Origin: Marispirochaeta aestuarii
GTDB taxonomy: Bacteria > Spirochaetota > Spirochaetia > JC444 > Marispirochaetaceae
NCBI RefSeq assembly: GCF_002087085.1
Contig: NZ_MWQY01000003.1
Coordinates: 124,001 to 188,000, forward strand
Direction of reading: 5' to 3'
DNA: 64,000 nucleotides
Shown piece after piece: positions 52,133-62,023 of the stretch. The notes beneath the pieces are model-generated. The model ran no database searches, was not told the DNA's origin, and worked only from the letters and a program-made list of their open reading frames with translations. Every line of letters begins with the position of its first letter. Position 1 is the first letter of the stretch. The position numbers were made by a program, and so were the translations under genes.

Positions 52133-52746
52133 TCCAGCGCGCTCTCCAGGGCCTCCCGCAGAAGAGGATCGTTACTTCCGGCATAGTAGTAGCGTTCCCT
52201 CTCTTCACTGGTGAGCCCGATCAGCTCGTGACTCGCGTAATGGATCCAGTAGTCCTCCTCGGGAGCATTGATACTCAGCTTGCGACAGTAGTAATCAGGC
52301 TGAAGGGGAAGCCGCTTCTGCTCCGGGATATACTCGAGGATCTTGTAGTCATGAACGGCTATCTTGATGTCTTCCCTGGGAATTCCTTTATCGATGATAA
52401 TTTCAGAAAGATGGTTTATCGTGCGGCCGGAATCGAATATATCGTCCACGAGAAGAACCTTATCCCCGTTTCGCAGATACGATGGATTGTAGGTCCATCC
52501 GTCAACCATAACCCGCTCCTGTTGACGTATATCCGTATATGAGCGGGCGACTACGGCGGCATAGAATACGGGCCTGTCGTTTCTGCGGATAGCTTTAAAA
52601 TATTCACTGATGATATTTCCAAGATAGGCTCCGCCCCGCAGGGATACATAGATTACATCGGGGACAAAACCGTCCTTGTAAATGGAATAGGCCAGCTTTA
52701 TGGAATTGTCCCGCATTGTCTGATATGGCAGAAACTCTTTTTTCAT
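52129..52746 (-). CDS. Phosphoribosyltransferase-type protein
   Basis: A 205-residue type I PRTase. The PRPP-binding motif is VLLVDDIFDSGRTINHL near residue 96, and an N-terminal VIYVSLRGGAYLGNIISEYF forms the pyrophosphate loop region. It resembles xanthine/hypoxanthine transferases more than pyrimidine ones, but the specificity is not fixed by what I see. It would salvage a nucleobase in the cytoplasm. It sits 20 bases after htrA, and its stop overlaps the start of the giant surface gene, an unusual pairing. Confidence 0.8.
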   Translation of the reverse strand: MKKEFLPYQTMRDNSIKLAYSIYKDGFVPDVIYVSLRGGAYLGNIISEYFKAIRRNDRPVFYAAVVARSYTDIRQQERVMVDGWTYNPSYLRNGDKVLLVDDIFDSGRTINHLSEIIIDKGIPREDIKIAVHDYKILEYIPEQKRLPLQPDYYCRKLSINAPEEDYWIHYASHELIGLTSEERERYYYAGSNDPLLREALESALE

Positions 52747-52766
52747 GTCCTTTACCGTCTCTTTTT

Positions 52767-54167
52767 TCAGTTCTGTTTCATTGGGCCCATCATGAGCTCC
52801 AGATCTTCACCGCCCCTGTGTACACTTAGAGCAAGCGCCTGGTCTTCCGCCAGTTTCAAGGAGGAGTAGAAGGCATCCAGGGAATCTATCTCTGTCTTCC
52901 CCAGACGGGTAATTACGTCGCCGGATTTAAGACCGGCAGACTCCCCCGGGGTGCCCTTATCCACGGCGAGCACATAGACTCCCCTTTCCGGGATCTTCTC
53001 CATCTCCTCCCGCAGTGCATCGGTAATGGGATAGAGACGCAGTCCGGGCCAGAACTTGTCCGACCTGGCACGAATTGTATCATCATCGGCCCGTTCCTCT
53101 ATGGCCACCGGGATTTCCAGGGACTCACCGTCCCGCAGAATAACAAAATCACTGTTGCGGCTGACCGGCAGATCGCTTACCGCCTGGATCAGGTTGTCGG
53201 CATTTTTAATCCGGCGTCGACCTACGTTCAGAATTATATCTCCGGGACGTATGCCGGCTTTCTCCGCCGGACTGTCGACATAAATATTGGTGACCACCGC
53301 ACCGGAAACATCGTCTTCCTTCATGCTTTCAAGGATATCGTGACTCGTATCGGTAATACTGACACCCAGCCAGCCGTAGGCGACCTGTCCGGTTTCAATA
53401 AGCTGATCAATAACGTTTCTGGCACTGTTGATGGGTATGGCGAAACCAAGACCGATACTGCCGCCGGTAGGGGTCGTTATCCAGGTATTTATACCTATTA
53501 CCCGTCCCTTCAGATCCACCAGGGCACCGCCTGAGTTCCCCTGGTTTATGGACGCATCGGTCTGTATAAAATCACTTATATCCGTAGGCCCGGACCTGTG
53601 CAGCCCGGATATGATTCCCTGGGTAACGGTACCGCTGTACCCGAAGGGGTTGCCGAGGGCGACAACAAGGTCGCCTATTCGCAGGGAATCGGAGTCCCCA
53701 AGGCGTGCCTCCTGAATATCCACTCCAGGCGCCGAAAATGAAACCAGAGCCAGGTCCCTCCGGGGGTCCTTTCCTATCAGGTCTGCAGGATAGATTCTGC
53801 CGTTGTGCAGGGTTATGCTTACCTCGTCAGCCTCACCCACCACATGATTATTGGTTACAACGTAGTAGGTATCCCCATTACGACGGACAATAACCCCCGA
53901 CCCCAGACCCTGGGTACGAAACTCCCGTTCTTCCGACTCTCCTTCGCCGTCGGGGTCCGGGAAGAAAAAGTCCCAGCCATCGAGATCAGGGACTTCCTGG
54001 GAGAAGATGTCCACAGTATTTACCTGCACCACAACTGGAAGGGTTTTGTCTGCGATGTCACGAAAATTCTTCTGGATCGTAAGAGAGGTCAATCCCGCAC
54101 AGCCTGAAATCAGGAATACAAGAGCAATAAGAAAAAACAGCATCATTTGCTTTGGTCGAATTGTCAT
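52767..54167 (-). CDS. htrA: HtrA/DegP-type serine protease, lipid-anchored
   Basis: A 466-residue periplasmic protease with two PDZ domains. The lipobox LISGC (Cys23) makes it a lipoprotein, unlike the soluble DegP. The triad is His in VTNNHVV, Asp in RRDLALV and Ser in INQGNSGGALVD. The first PDZ begins near GWLGVSITD, the second near GLRLYPITD. An acidic insertion (DPDGEGESEERE) lies ahead of the protease core. Start 54167 is preferred because GGGAG stands upstream and it gives a proper lipoprotein signal; a start at 54221 would add 18 residues. It degrades or refolds misfolded envelope proteins. Confidence 0.9.
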   Translation of the reverse strand: MTIRPKQMMLFFLIALVFLISGCAGLTSLTIQKNFRDIADKTLPVVVQVNTVDIFSQEVPDLDGWDFFFPDPDGEGESEEREFRTQGLGSGVIVRRNGDTYYVVTNNHVVGEADEVSITLHNGRIYPADLIGKDPRRDLALVSFSAPGVDIQEARLGDSDSLRIGDLVVALGNPFGYSGTVTQGIISGLHRSGPTDISDFIQTDASINQGNSGGALVDLKGRVIGINTWITTPTGGSIGLGFAIPINSARNVIDQLIETGQVAYGWLGVSITDTSHDILESMKEDDVSGAVVTNIYVDSPAEKAGIRPGDIILNVGRRRIKNADNLIQAVSDLPVSRNSDFVILRDGESLEIPVAIEERADDDTIRARSDKFWPGLRLYPITDALREEMEKIPERGVYVLAVDKGTPGESAGLKSGDVITRLGKTEIDSLDAFYSSLKLAEDQALALSVHRGGEDLELMMGPMKQN

Positions 54168-54225
54168 TATTTTTCTCCCAGCCGCAGCGGGCTCCTTTCT
54201 ATTGTCGAACAGGTGATGCATAATC

Positions 54226-54978
54226 TCAAGTCCGCGGACGGGTCAGTATTTCCGTTCCATCCTCGAGGATGGCAACGGTATGTTCAAAATGGGCCGAGGG
54301 TTTGCGGTCTGCGGTTACCACGGTCCAATCATCATCCAGAATAACGACCTCATGAGTTCCCTGGTTGATCATGGGTTCCAGGGCAATGACCATTCCCGGT
54401 TTTAAACGGGGATTCGGCCCTCTGCCAACGTAATTCGGAACCTGAGGTTCCTCGTGAAGTTCAATACCCGTTCCATGACCGCAGAAGTCCCGCACTACCC
54501 CGTATCCTGCTGAATCGGCATGTTCGAATACTGCCCGTGAAATATCCTTTATCCGGTTCCCCGCTACTGCTTTACTTATCGCGATATCGAGACACTCCCG
54601 GGTTATATCCATGAGCTTCTGCTTCTTTTGATCAATTCTCCCCACCGGCAGCGTCAGAGCCCGGTCACTGTAGTATCCGGAAAGATTGATGCCCATATCA
54701 ATACTGATAATGTCCCCTTCCTTTAGTTTTGTACCGTTGGGTATACCATGTATAACTACTTCATTTACGGAGGCACAGATGCTGGCCGGGTATCCCATGT
54801 ATCCCAGAAAGGCGGGTTCTCCGCCGCCATCACGGATTGCCTTTTCCGCGGCTTCATCGAGTTCCTTTGTACTGATTCCCGGTACAACAAGGGGTTCCAG
54901 GAGATCAAAAACCTCAGCCAGAAGACGACAGGATCGTCGTATTCCTTCCAGCTGGGTCCGGTTTTTCAAACGTATCAT
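54226..54978 (-). CDS. map: Methionine aminopeptidase
   Basis: A 250-residue type I enzyme that removes the initiator Met. Metal ligands are in IDMGINLSGYYSDRAL, GHGTGIELHEEPQVPNY, ALEPM and the late FEHTVAI. There is no N-terminal extension. It stands between a TPR gene (19 bases upstream) and htrA in the long leftward run. Confidence 0.97.
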   Translation of the reverse strand: MIRLKNRTQLEGIRRSCRLLAEVFDLLEPLVVPGISTKELDEAAEKAIRDGGGEPAFLGYMGYPASICASVNEVVIHGIPNGTKLKEGDIISIDMGINLSGYYSDRALTLPVGRIDQKKQKLMDITRECLDIAISKAVAGNRIKDISRAVFEHADSAGYGVVRDFCGHGTGIELHEEPQVPNYVGRGPNPRLKPGMVIALEPMINQGTHEVVILDDDWTVVTADRKPSAHFEHTVAILEDGTEILTRPRT

Positions 54979-54997
54979 ATATACTCCTCAGTGTGTT

Positions 54998-56632
54998 CTA
55001 TTCCATTTTACCCAGAGCATTGATCATCAGAGTTGCGCGTAAATTGGATGGATCGAGATCCAGGGCATAGCTAAGGGCATTTGCAGCATTCTTTCTGTCC
55101 CCGGCGGCCATATGGGATTCGCCGATTCCAAGCCAGACCATGCTCCGGTTCTGTGCTGATAAATCTTCACGAAGCGTAAATATCTCATCCGCTCTGCTGA
55201 AAGCATTCAGGGCCCTTTCTGCCTCTCCGGCTTCCAGGTACAGACGTCCGGCATCGTAAAGATACTCCCAGTGCTTGTTTTTCTGATATGCCGCTTCGAA
55301 TTTTTCAGCAGCTCCGGCGAAATCGCCTGTAAGGGAAAAATAGAGCCCCTCCAGCAGGTCCTGATCAGGTCCGTTTCTCTGCTTTTGCATAGTCAGAAGA
55401 ACCCGCAACCCCTCCTGGTCCCGATTACCGAAAAGACGCCATCCGAGAAAAAGAGCCAGAGAATCGCCCTGCTCTCCGTGATAGGAGTCCCACAATCTGG
55501 CGGTGCTTCCCTGAGAGCCGGCTCCCAGCTCGAGATCCGCAAGCCGAATCCGTGCCTCGGGATGTCCTTCTGCTACATCAAGAAGCCGCGTGAAGGTCTC
55601 TTTAGCAGAGACAAAAGCTCCTTCCCGGTAATAAAGCTCACCAAGTCTTTCCAACAGCACCCTTGATTCGGGAAATTTTTCCAGACCTTTTTTCAGATAC
55701 TCCTTCGCAGAAGAGTTATCCAGTACAGCCATGTTTAGGTAGGGCAGGACGGAGTATTCGGGCGTATTCTGTATCAGATCCCGATAAATTTCCATGGCCT
55801 CTTTTTGCCGTGCCAGGGCGATGGCGAATTCAGCCTGGTATAGTTTCAGTCCCGGATCCTCCTGTGCCTGTTCCCCCATCATCTCCTGTATAAGGACCAG
55901 TCCATACTGGGGATCAGCTGCATCGTAGGCGATCTGGAGAGAAAGCTCCGGAAAACGGCTTTCCGTTGAGTTTTTCAGAAGCCTGTTCGCCTCCGGGATG
56001 GAACCCTCCTCTGCGTACAACAGGGCTGCATCGGCGATCAGTTCGGGAGAGTTCCACTCCCGTCCGGCGGCGGAAAACAATCGCGGGTCTCTGCTGTTGA
56101 GCAGTTTGATGAGTCCACCGCTGGAGAAACTGCTTTCCCCAGCCTGCTTTTCCAGATACGTGTCAATTTCCATCCCCGATGAAAGCAGACTCTCCGCCCT
56201 CATTCCCAGAAATCGGGGAGAAACAAGTTTTTCCTCGCTGATTTCCACTGCCCGTTCCGGATTACCCTTCATTATAAGAGCCCTGCAGTAGATAAACCAG
56301 AGATCCTCCCTGCCGGGGAAACGTTCAGCCCCGCGGCGGGCAAAATCGGTGAAAATGGAGACACCCCTGCCGTTGACGGCAAGCTGATGGCTTCTCTTTA
56401 GAATCTGGAGATACTGAAAACTCGATAGATCTACCCGTAAAAGGGGGCGCAGTGTTTCAAGTGCCTCACTTTCCCGGCCATAGTCAAGGAGACCGTCGAA
56501 TTCGCTTAGAAGGTCCCTGAATTCAATATCCCGATAGAGGATCTGCCGGTGATCATAGAAGGAGTATGCAAGGATTGAAACAAGAAGGAGTACAAGGATT
56601 TTCGGTAAAATATCCCATTTATCTTTTTTCAT
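54998..56632 (-). CDS. Membrane-anchored TPR protein
   Basis: A 544-residue protein. A membrane helix near residues 9-24 (ILVLLLVSILAYSFYD) is followed by TPR-like helices over almost the entire length (LWFIYCRALIMKGNPERAVE; LLERLGELYYREGAFVSAKE; WEYLYDAGRLYLEAGEAERA). The body probably faces the periplasm. It overlaps the end of nusB by 14 bases. No family name can be given; several spirochaete TPR proteins of this shape act as envelope scaffolds. Confidence 0.75.
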   Translation of the reverse strand: MKKDKWDILPKILVLLLVSILAYSFYDHRQILYRDIEFRDLLSEFDGLLDYGRESEALETLRPLLRVDLSSFQYLQILKRSHQLAVNGRGVSIFTDFARRGAERFPGREDLWFIYCRALIMKGNPERAVEISEEKLVSPRFLGMRAESLLSSGMEIDTYLEKQAGESSFSSGGLIKLLNSRDPRLFSAAGREWNSPELIADAALLYAEEGSIPEANRLLKNSTESRFPELSLQIAYDAADPQYGLVLIQEMMGEQAQEDPGLKLYQAEFAIALARQKEAMEIYRDLIQNTPEYSVLPYLNMAVLDNSSAKEYLKKGLEKFPESRVLLERLGELYYREGAFVSAKETFTRLLDVAEGHPEARIRLADLELGAGSQGSTARLWDSYHGEQGDSLALFLGWRLFGNRDQEGLRVLLTMQKQRNGPDQDLLEGLYFSLTGDFAGAAEKFEAAYQKNKHWEYLYDAGRLYLEAGEAERALNAFSRADEIFTLREDLSAQNRSMVWLGIGESHMAAGDRKNAANALSYALDLDPSNLRATLMINALGKME

Positions 56633-57044
56633 GATGAGATTTCAGTATTCCGTCCAGCACCCCGTTTATAAAGCGGTAGGATTCATCGCTGCCGTAAATT
56701 TTCGCAATATCAACGGCTTCATCGATGGTAACGGTAGCGGGTATATCCTGCTGAAATTTCAGAGCATAGGCACTCATACGCAGTATTGCAAGATCTATCT
56801 TGCCGATGCGCTTGAAATCCCAGTGCTCAAGATGTCCGGAGATACACTCATCAATAAAGTCGAGGTTTTCAATGGTTCCCAGAACTATAAAACGGGCGAA
56901 ATCAAGGGTTTCCTGCTCGTAACGGGCCCGCATCTCCTCATCTATCCAGGGGAAAGTGGCGATCTCTTCCGGAGTCTGAGGATTTAAGTCCCAGCTGAAC
57001 AGGGCCTGAAAGGCCAAAACCCTTCCCTTGCGACGTGATCCCAT
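56619..57044 (-). CDS. nusB: Transcription antitermination factor NusB
   Basis: A 141-residue all-helical protein that binds boxA RNA with NusE (S10) and supports rRNA antitermination. It has the family ends: RRKGRVLAFQALFSWDL at the start, and TIDEAVDIAKIYGSDESYRFINGVLDGI at the C-terminus. It lies 3 bases after the isomerase gene and overlaps the TPR gene. Confidence 0.95.
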   Translation of the reverse strand: MGSRRKGRVLAFQALFSWDLNPQTPEEIATFPWIDEEMRARYEQETLDFARFIVLGTIENLDFIDECISGHLEHWDFKRIGKIDLAILRMSAYALKFQQDIPATVTIDEAVDIAKIYGSDESYRFINGVLDGILKSHHEKR

Positions 57045-57047
57045 GAG

Positions 57048-58121
57048 CTACTCGAACACCTGAATATCTGCTTCACTTCGCAGGGTACTCACAACACGAC
57101 TGTAGGCATCGTGAAGCGCCTGTTGCTGTTTTTCGTTAATAATCAGTCGGCTTATATATTCCCGTACGGTCATTGGATTTGTAGGACTCAAGGGGTCGTT
57201 CAGGGAAAGAATCTTAGCATCCCGATGTTCGGTTATTTTAACGATGTGAAAACCAATGTTGGAACGCAGTACACCTGAAACCTGATTCGTTTCCAGACTG
57301 AAGAGGCGGGCAAAGAAGTCTTTTCCAAAATATGCTTCGGCCCTGGCGTCATCCCGGGCCAGGTATCCGAAATCACCGCCGGAATATCGTGAACCTGCAT
57401 CATCGGTGTACTCGCTCACCAGGGAACTGAAATCGGCGCCCTGACGGATCTTTTTATGGATATCCTCCGCCTTCTCGCGAAGACCATCTACAGCGGCTTC
57501 ATTCTTGTTCATCGTGGAAATGAAAATCTGACTGAAACGGATAATTTCAGGATTGACCAGGCGGGTAGCTATTCTGTTATACCGCTCCTGAATATCTTTT
57601 TCCGCCGGAGGACTGATAGTATCAATGACATCGGACTGGGTCTGCATTACATATTTCTGCTGAAGCAGCTGTTTGCGGATGGACTCACGGATCTCAACCC
57701 AGCTCATCCGGGTCTGCTGCTCCATAAGCTCCCGGAAGCGATTTTCAGACAGCTGCTCTGATGCTCCCATCTGTCCCCGCTGCTGCAGCTGCAACTCCAC
57801 ACCCTTGCGCTGATTATTCAGCGCTGCGGATATTTCGCTCTCGGATACGTTTATTCCGTCCCGTTCAGCGGCCTGCTCAATGAGGATTTCTGCGATCATG
57901 GCATCCAGGACCTGTTTTTCTGTCTGGGGAGGAATCCCGAGGCGGGCCTGAACCCGGACTTCTTCGGTCTCTTCAACCCGCTGCTGCAGCTGTCCCTTCG
58001 TTATGACCTCGGTGCGAATAAGATTTATCATCGCCGCAGGTCCGTCCAGGGGGGCAGCCGTTATCTGCAGAGAGCAGAAAAATATCAGGACAATGATAAA
58101 CAGGCATCCGACTTTCTTCAT
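57048..58121 (-). CDS. SurA-like periplasmic peptidyl-prolyl isomerase
   Basis: A 357-residue exported chaperone/isomerase. The signal peptide is residues 1-22 (LFIIVLIFFCSLQITA). A SurA-N-type helical domain spans residues about 35-165 (ITKGQLQQRVEETEEV; TEKQVLDAMIAEILIEQAAE). A parvulin domain (PpiC) spans about 185-290, with FSQIFISTMNKNE, DFSSLVSEYTDDAGSRYSGG, DFGYLARDDARAEAYFG and SNIGFHIVKITEH. It should help outer-membrane proteins fold, matching the many barrel and surface proteins in this window. Confidence 0.9.
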   Translation of the reverse strand: MKKVGCLFIIVLIFFCSLQITAAPLDGPAAMINLIRTEVITKGQLQQRVEETEEVRVQARLGIPPQTEKQVLDAMIAEILIEQAAERDGINVSESEISAALNNQRKGVELQLQQRGQMGASEQLSENRFRELMEQQTRMSWVEIRESIRKQLLQQKYVMQTQSDVIDTISPPAEKDIQERYNRIATRLVNPEIIRFSQIFISTMNKNEAAVDGLREKAEDIHKKIRQGADFSSLVSEYTDDAGSRYSGGDFGYLARDDARAEAYFGKDFFARLFSLETNQVSGVLRSNIGFHIVKITEHRDAKILSLNDPLSPTNPMTVREYISRLIINEKQQQALHDAYSRVVSTLRSEADIQVFE

Positions 58122-58130
58122 CCCAGACTC

Positions 58131-58544
58131 CTACTCAAGGTGCAGCTTCTTCCCGATGGCCTCGGCCTCTTCCGGTATACGGAATACATCGGAGAGTTTC
58201 AGGAACATTCCCTCATGCTCCATGGCCTTCATGAGGACCCTCAGGGTCTTGCTGTTCCGCAGACCCTTTTTTGCCAGGAAGGCGAAACTGCGTTTACCCG
58301 CAACCATTCCGGAATTGGATAGGAATCGCGGGATGGACGGATCAATCTTACCGCCGAAAAGGGTGGTTCCGACAGCTCCGAGGGCGATATAATTGTAGAT
58401 CGTCAATTTTGTATTGATATCCCGTTCACCATCGATCAAATCGACGGAGACCCCCTGGCTTTCAATCCCCCGGGCCAGTGACCGGGAGATCTCGGTCATC
58501 TCCTTCTTTTTGGATCCTGGAAAATAGACTACCGCCGCTCTCAC
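58131..58544 (-). CDS. Flavodoxin-like protein
   Basis: A 137-residue protein with the layout of a short flavodoxin: an N-terminal strand and loop RAAVVYFPGSKKKEMTEIS, a helix (RSLARGIESQGVSVDLID), and TIYNYIALGAVGTTLFGGKI near residue 55. The FMN phosphate loop does not match the usual T/S-x-T-G-x-T, so cofactor binding is uncertain. The C-terminal part (MKAMEHEGMFLKLSDVF) is helical. It lies between secG and the isomerase gene. Confidence 0.65.
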   Translation of the reverse strand: MRAAVVYFPGSKKKEMTEISRSLARGIESQGVSVDLIDGERDINTKLTIYNYIALGAVGTTLFGGKIDPSIPRFLSNSGMVAGKRSFAFLAKKGLRNSKTLRVLMKAMEHEGMFLKLSDVFRIPEEAEAIGKKLHLE

Positions 58545-58583
58545 TGTAACTCCTTTATCCAGTAAGGCGTGGGCCTCACCGGA

Positions 58584-58931
58584 CTATTCGGCTGCGTCCT
58601 GATTGGCTCCACCCTGATCAGGATTCTGATTCCACCATTCCGTTTGCGCAGCATCATTTGCCATTCTTCGGGCTGCACCTTCCACGTCGCCTTCAGTGTC
58701 ACTTACGTTTATCCAGGCGAGGGCAAAGGCACTTCCCATGAAGATGACACCGAGAATGGATGTAAAGCGGGTAAGAATATTACCGGAGCGTGATCCAAAG
58801 GGCGTGGAGCTTCCTCCGCCGAACATTCCGCCCAGTCCGTCTCCCTGATCGTCCTGGATAAGGACAATAAAAATAAGCAAAAGGGCGCTGATGACAAACA
58901 GAATCATCAGTAATACAGAAACAATTACCAT
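58584..58931 (-). CDS. secG: Preprotein translocase subunit SecG
   Basis: A 115-residue inner-membrane protein. Two membrane helices (LLMILFVISALLLIFIVLIQ and ILGVIFMGSAFALAWI) flank the conserved QDDQGDGLGGMFGGG and SGNILTRFTSILG loop. A hydrophilic tail ends the protein. It stimulates SecYEG-dependent export. It lies 12 bases after tpiA, and the pairing tpiA-secG is a frequent bacterial arrangement. Confidence 0.95.
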   Translation of the reverse strand: MVIVSVLLMILFVISALLLIFIVLIQDDQGDGLGGMFGGGSSTPFGSRSGNILTRFTSILGVIFMGSAFALAWINVSDTEGDVEGAARRMANDAAQTEWWNQNPDQGGANQDAAE

Positions 58932-58943
58932 AGCTGTGTGCTC

Positions 58944-59696
58944 CTAGGCATCAAATTTTACGATCGGAACAAACGAATCAAGCTTCAGGGCAGCTCCGCC
59001 GACGAGGGCCCCGTCGATATTTTCCATACCCATCAACTCTTTCGCATTATCAGGCTTAACGGATCCGCCGTACTGAATGACAAGATCCTCAGCTGCTTGT
59101 GCAGAATACAGCCCGCTTATCTTCTTTCGGACGGCCTTGTGAATAGCATCGGCATCCCCGGGGGTAGCGGTTTTTCCGGTACCGATGGCCCAGACAGGTT
59201 CATAGGCGATGGTGACCTTTTTCAGGTCCGCTTCGCTTACATCCTTGAGGCTGCCTGCGAGCTGCCCTTCCACCACTGCTTCGGCCTTTCCGGCTTCCCG
59301 CTGTTCCAGGGTCTCACCCACGCAGAGAATAACTTCAAGTCCCCGGGAAATAGCCAGGCGGACTTTACGATTGATGAATTCGTCACTTTCTCCGTATATA
59401 AGACGACGTTCCGAGTGTCCAAGGATAACAACCTCAACTCCCAGATCCTTCAGCATAAGAACGGAAACTTCTCCCGTGTGTGCGCCGGATTCCTGGTCTG
59501 ACATATTCTGGGCACCCAGGATTATTTCGGAACCCTTCAGGCTCTTAGCCACCGCATCAAGAGCGGTAAAAGGAGGGGCCACCATAACACGATGGGCGAC
59601 ACCGGAAACCTCCTTCTTGAGCCCTTCCACAAGTTCGAGAGCCTCTGCAACAGTTTTGTTCATCTTCCAGTTGCCGGCAATAAAATATCTTCGCAT
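58944..59696 (-). CDS. tpiA: Triosephosphate isomerase
   Basis: A 250-residue glycolytic enzyme interconverting DHAP and glyceraldehyde-3-phosphate. The catalytic residues are visible: Lys in AGNWKMNK, His in ILGHSERR, Glu in IAYEPVWAIGTGKTATP. The phosphate-binding end is QYGGSVKPDN. It follows pgk after an 80-base gap that carries a hairpin. Confidence 0.98.
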   Translation of the reverse strand: MRRYFIAGNWKMNKTVAEALELVEGLKKEVSGVAHRVMVAPPFTALDAVAKSLKGSEIILGAQNMSDQESGAHTGEVSVLMLKDLGVEVVILGHSERRLIYGESDEFINRKVRLAISRGLEVILCVGETLEQREAGKAEAVVEGQLAGSLKDVSEADLKKVTIAYEPVWAIGTGKTATPGDADAIHKAVRKKISGLYSAQAAEDLVIQYGGSVKPDNAKELMGMENIDGALVGGAALKLDSFVPIVKFDA

Positions 59697-59733
59697 GTCT
59701 TTTCCTTGTCTTTCGTATAACAGAACTGTAAAG

Positions 59734-59754
59734 CCCCGGCCTGTACGACCGGGG
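59734..59754 (-). promoter_or_regulatory. Hairpin between pgk and tpiA
   Basis: CCCCGG and CCGGGG pair around a 9-base loop; on the minus strand CUUUAC follows, so it is a weak terminator at best. It could set the ratio of pgk to tpiA message by partial termination or by protecting RNA ends. Confidence 0.4.
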
Positions 59755-59776
59755 ACCGCAGAACTATTCTATCAGC

Positions 59777-60958
59777 TTATTGTGTTAATGCAACTATTCC
59801 AGGGAGGGCTTTGCCTTCAAGGAATTCGAGCGAGGCTCCCCCTCCGGTAGAAACATGGTCGATGCGATCGGCAAAATTGAATTTATTGACCGCAGCTACG
59901 GAATCTCCGCCGCCCACAACTGTCGTGCCCGGGCACTCCGCGACATAACCGGCGACTTCAAGGGTTCCCCTGGCAAAGGCATCGAACTCAAAGACTCCCA
60001 GAGGTCCGTTCCAGACTACATTTTTGGCAGCAGCAACGGCAGTCCTGATTCCGGCCAGGGTCTTCGGCCCCACGTCCATGCCGATTCTGCCCTGGGGAAT
60101 GTCAATTCCGTCGACCTGTTCGGGTTTTGCAGACTCGGAGAATTCGGAGGCCACAACGTGATCCAGGGGCAGAATCACCTCGACTCCCGCCTCATCCGCC
60201 TTTTTCAGGAGGGATCTGGCTGTGTCAAGGAAGTCCTCTTCCAGAAGAGATTTGCCGATTTCGTGGCCCTGGGCCTTCAGAAAGGTGTATGCCATGCCTC
60301 CCCCGATAACCAGGGTAGTGCATTTCGGCAACAGGGATTCGAGGACAGCGATTTTCGTGGAGACCTTGGCGCCGCCGATGATCGCGACGAAGGGTCGAGC
60401 CGGATTCTCAAGAAGTGGAGAAAAAAACTTCACCTCTTTTTCGATAAGAAACCCTGCGGCCGCCTCCAGATGGTGGGCAACACCTTCGGTGGAAGCGTGT
60501 GCCCGGTGAGCGGTACCGAAGGCATCGTTCACGTATACATCCCCCAGTTTTGCCAGGGACGCTGCGAAACCGGGGTCGTTTTTGGTCTCCCCCTCGTAGA
60601 AGCGAACATTCTCGAGCATCATGACATCCCCGCCTTTGAGGCCGGAAGCAAGCTTTTCGACCTCGGCGCCGATACAGTCGGGAGCCATGATTACGTCTTT
60701 TCCAAGAAGCTCGCCCAGCCGGACAGCAACGGGAGCCAGACTGAAAGCCGGCTCCCGGGCACCCTTGGGCCGCCCCAGATGGGTCATGAGTATTAGTGAC
60801 GCCCCTTCCTGCTCGAGAATATACTTCAGGGTCGGCAGAGCTGCCTTGATACGGGTATCATCGGTAATCGTCCCCTCCTTCAAGGGGACGTTAAAATCAA
60901 CCCGTACCAGAACCCGTTTGTTTTTCAGATCGATATCTTTAACTGTCTTAAGGGACAT
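59777..60958 (-). CDS. pgk: Phosphoglycerate kinase
   Basis: A 393-residue enzyme making ATP from 1,3-bisphosphoglycerate. Family blocks are [52 protein letters not shown] and the nucleotide-binding [14 protein letters not shown]. It lies 27 bases after gap. Confidence 0.98.
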   Translation of the reverse strand: MSLKTVKDIDLKNKRVLVRVDFNVPLKEGTITDDTRIKAALPTLKYILEQEGASLILMTHLGRPKGAREPAFSLAPVAVRLGELLGKDVIMAPDCIGAEVEKLASGLKGGDVMMLENVRFYEGETKNDPGFAASLAKLGDVYVNDAFGTAHRAHASTEGVAHHLEAAAGFLIEKEVKFFSPLLENPARPFVAIIGGAKVSTKIAVLESLLPKCTTLVIGGGMAYTFLKAQGHEIGKSLLEEDFLDTARSLLKKADEAGVEVILPLDHVVASEFSESAKPEQVDGIDIPQGRIGMDVGPKTLAGIRTAVAAAKNVVWNGPLGVFEFDAFARGTLEVAGYVAECPGTTVVGGGDSVAAVNKFNFADRIDHVSTGGGASLEFLEGKALPGIVALTQ

Positions 60959-60985
60959 ACAATATTCCTCTAAAATTTATGCTGA

Positions 60986-61987
60986 TTATACGATCTTCTC
61001 AGCAAGGTCTACTACGCGGTTGGAGTATCCCCATTCGTTGTCGTACCAGGAAACAACCTTGAAAAACCCCTTGCCGAGTTTCATGGTGCAGAGAGAATCG
61101 AAAACTGAAGAGTGGGGATTGCTCTTTACATCCATGGAGACGATGGGTTCATCGCAGTACTCGAGAATTCCCTTCATCGGGCCCTTAGCGGCCTCTGCCA
61201 CAGCTTTATTCACTTCTTCCACGCTGGGATCCTTCTCAAGCTGCACGGTAAGGTCTACAACAGAACCGGTGGGAGTGGGTACCCGCATTGCCATACCGTT
61301 CAGCTTTCCGTTCAGGTCGGGGATTACCAGACCGACAGCCTTTGCTGCACCGGTGGTGGTGGGAATGATTGAAAGCGCTGCGGCGCGGGCCCGGCGCAGA
61401 TCCTTGTGGGGAAGATCAAGAATATTCTGGTCGTTGGTGTAGGCATGAATTGTGTTCATGAGCCCCTGAACAATACCGAAATTGTCATGCAGGACCTTGG
61501 CAAGGGGGGCAAGACAGTTGGTGGTACAGGAAGCGTTGGAGTATGCGACGTACTCATCACTGATCATATCGTCGTTAACGCCGAGAACAATGGTCTTGTC
61601 GATGGTATCCTTGGCGGGAACCGTAAGGATGACCTTCTTCGCGCCGGCTTTGATGTGGTCCTTGTAGCCGCCCCGGGGGCCTTCTGCTGTGGTAAAGATA
61701 CCGGTGGACTCGACAACGACATCGACACCCAACTTGCCCCAGGGCAGGTTTGCGGGTTCGCGGACGGCGAAGATCTTTATCTCCTTTCCGTCTACAACGA
61801 TAGCGTCTTCCTTAACCTCGATCTTTTTATTGTACACACCGAAAGTTGAGTCATATTTCAGCAGGTGTGCCAGGGTCTTGGGATCAGTAATGTCGTTAAT
61901 TGCGACAACTTCAGTGTTGTCACGCTCAAAAGCAACCTTGAAAACATTCCTTCCAATTCGTCCGAAACCATTAATAGCAATCTTCAT
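60986..61987 (-). CDS. gap: Glyceraldehyde-3-phosphate dehydrogenase
   Basis: A 333-residue NAD-dependent dehydrogenase. The Rossmann start is [15 protein letters not shown]. The active-site Cys is in [16 protein letters not shown]. The substrate-binding end has [13 protein letters not shown]. The SD AGGAGG precedes ATG 61987, and a strong promoter (62024-62053) lies upstream. It heads gap-pgk-tpiA-secG. Confidence 0.98.
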   Translation of the reverse strand: MKIAINGFGRIGRNVFKVAFERDNTEVVAINDITDPKTLAHLLKYDSTFGVYNKKIEVKEDAIVVDGKEIKIFAVREPANLPWGKLGVDVVVESTGIFTTAEGPRGGYKDHIKAGAKKVILTVPAKDTIDKTIVLGVNDDMISDEYVAYSNASCTTNCLAPLAKVLHDNFGIVQGLMNTIHAYTNDQNILDLPHKDLRRARAAALSIIPTTTGAAKAVGLVIPDLNGKLNGMAMRVPTPTGSVVDLTVQLEKDPSVEEVNKAVAEAAKGPMKGILEYCDEPIVSMDVKSNPHSSVFDSLCTMKLGKGFFKVVSWYDNEWGYSNRVVDLAEKIV

Positions 61988-62023
61988 CCAATTCCTCCTG
62001 GAAATTATTTACCTTTGGTGACC

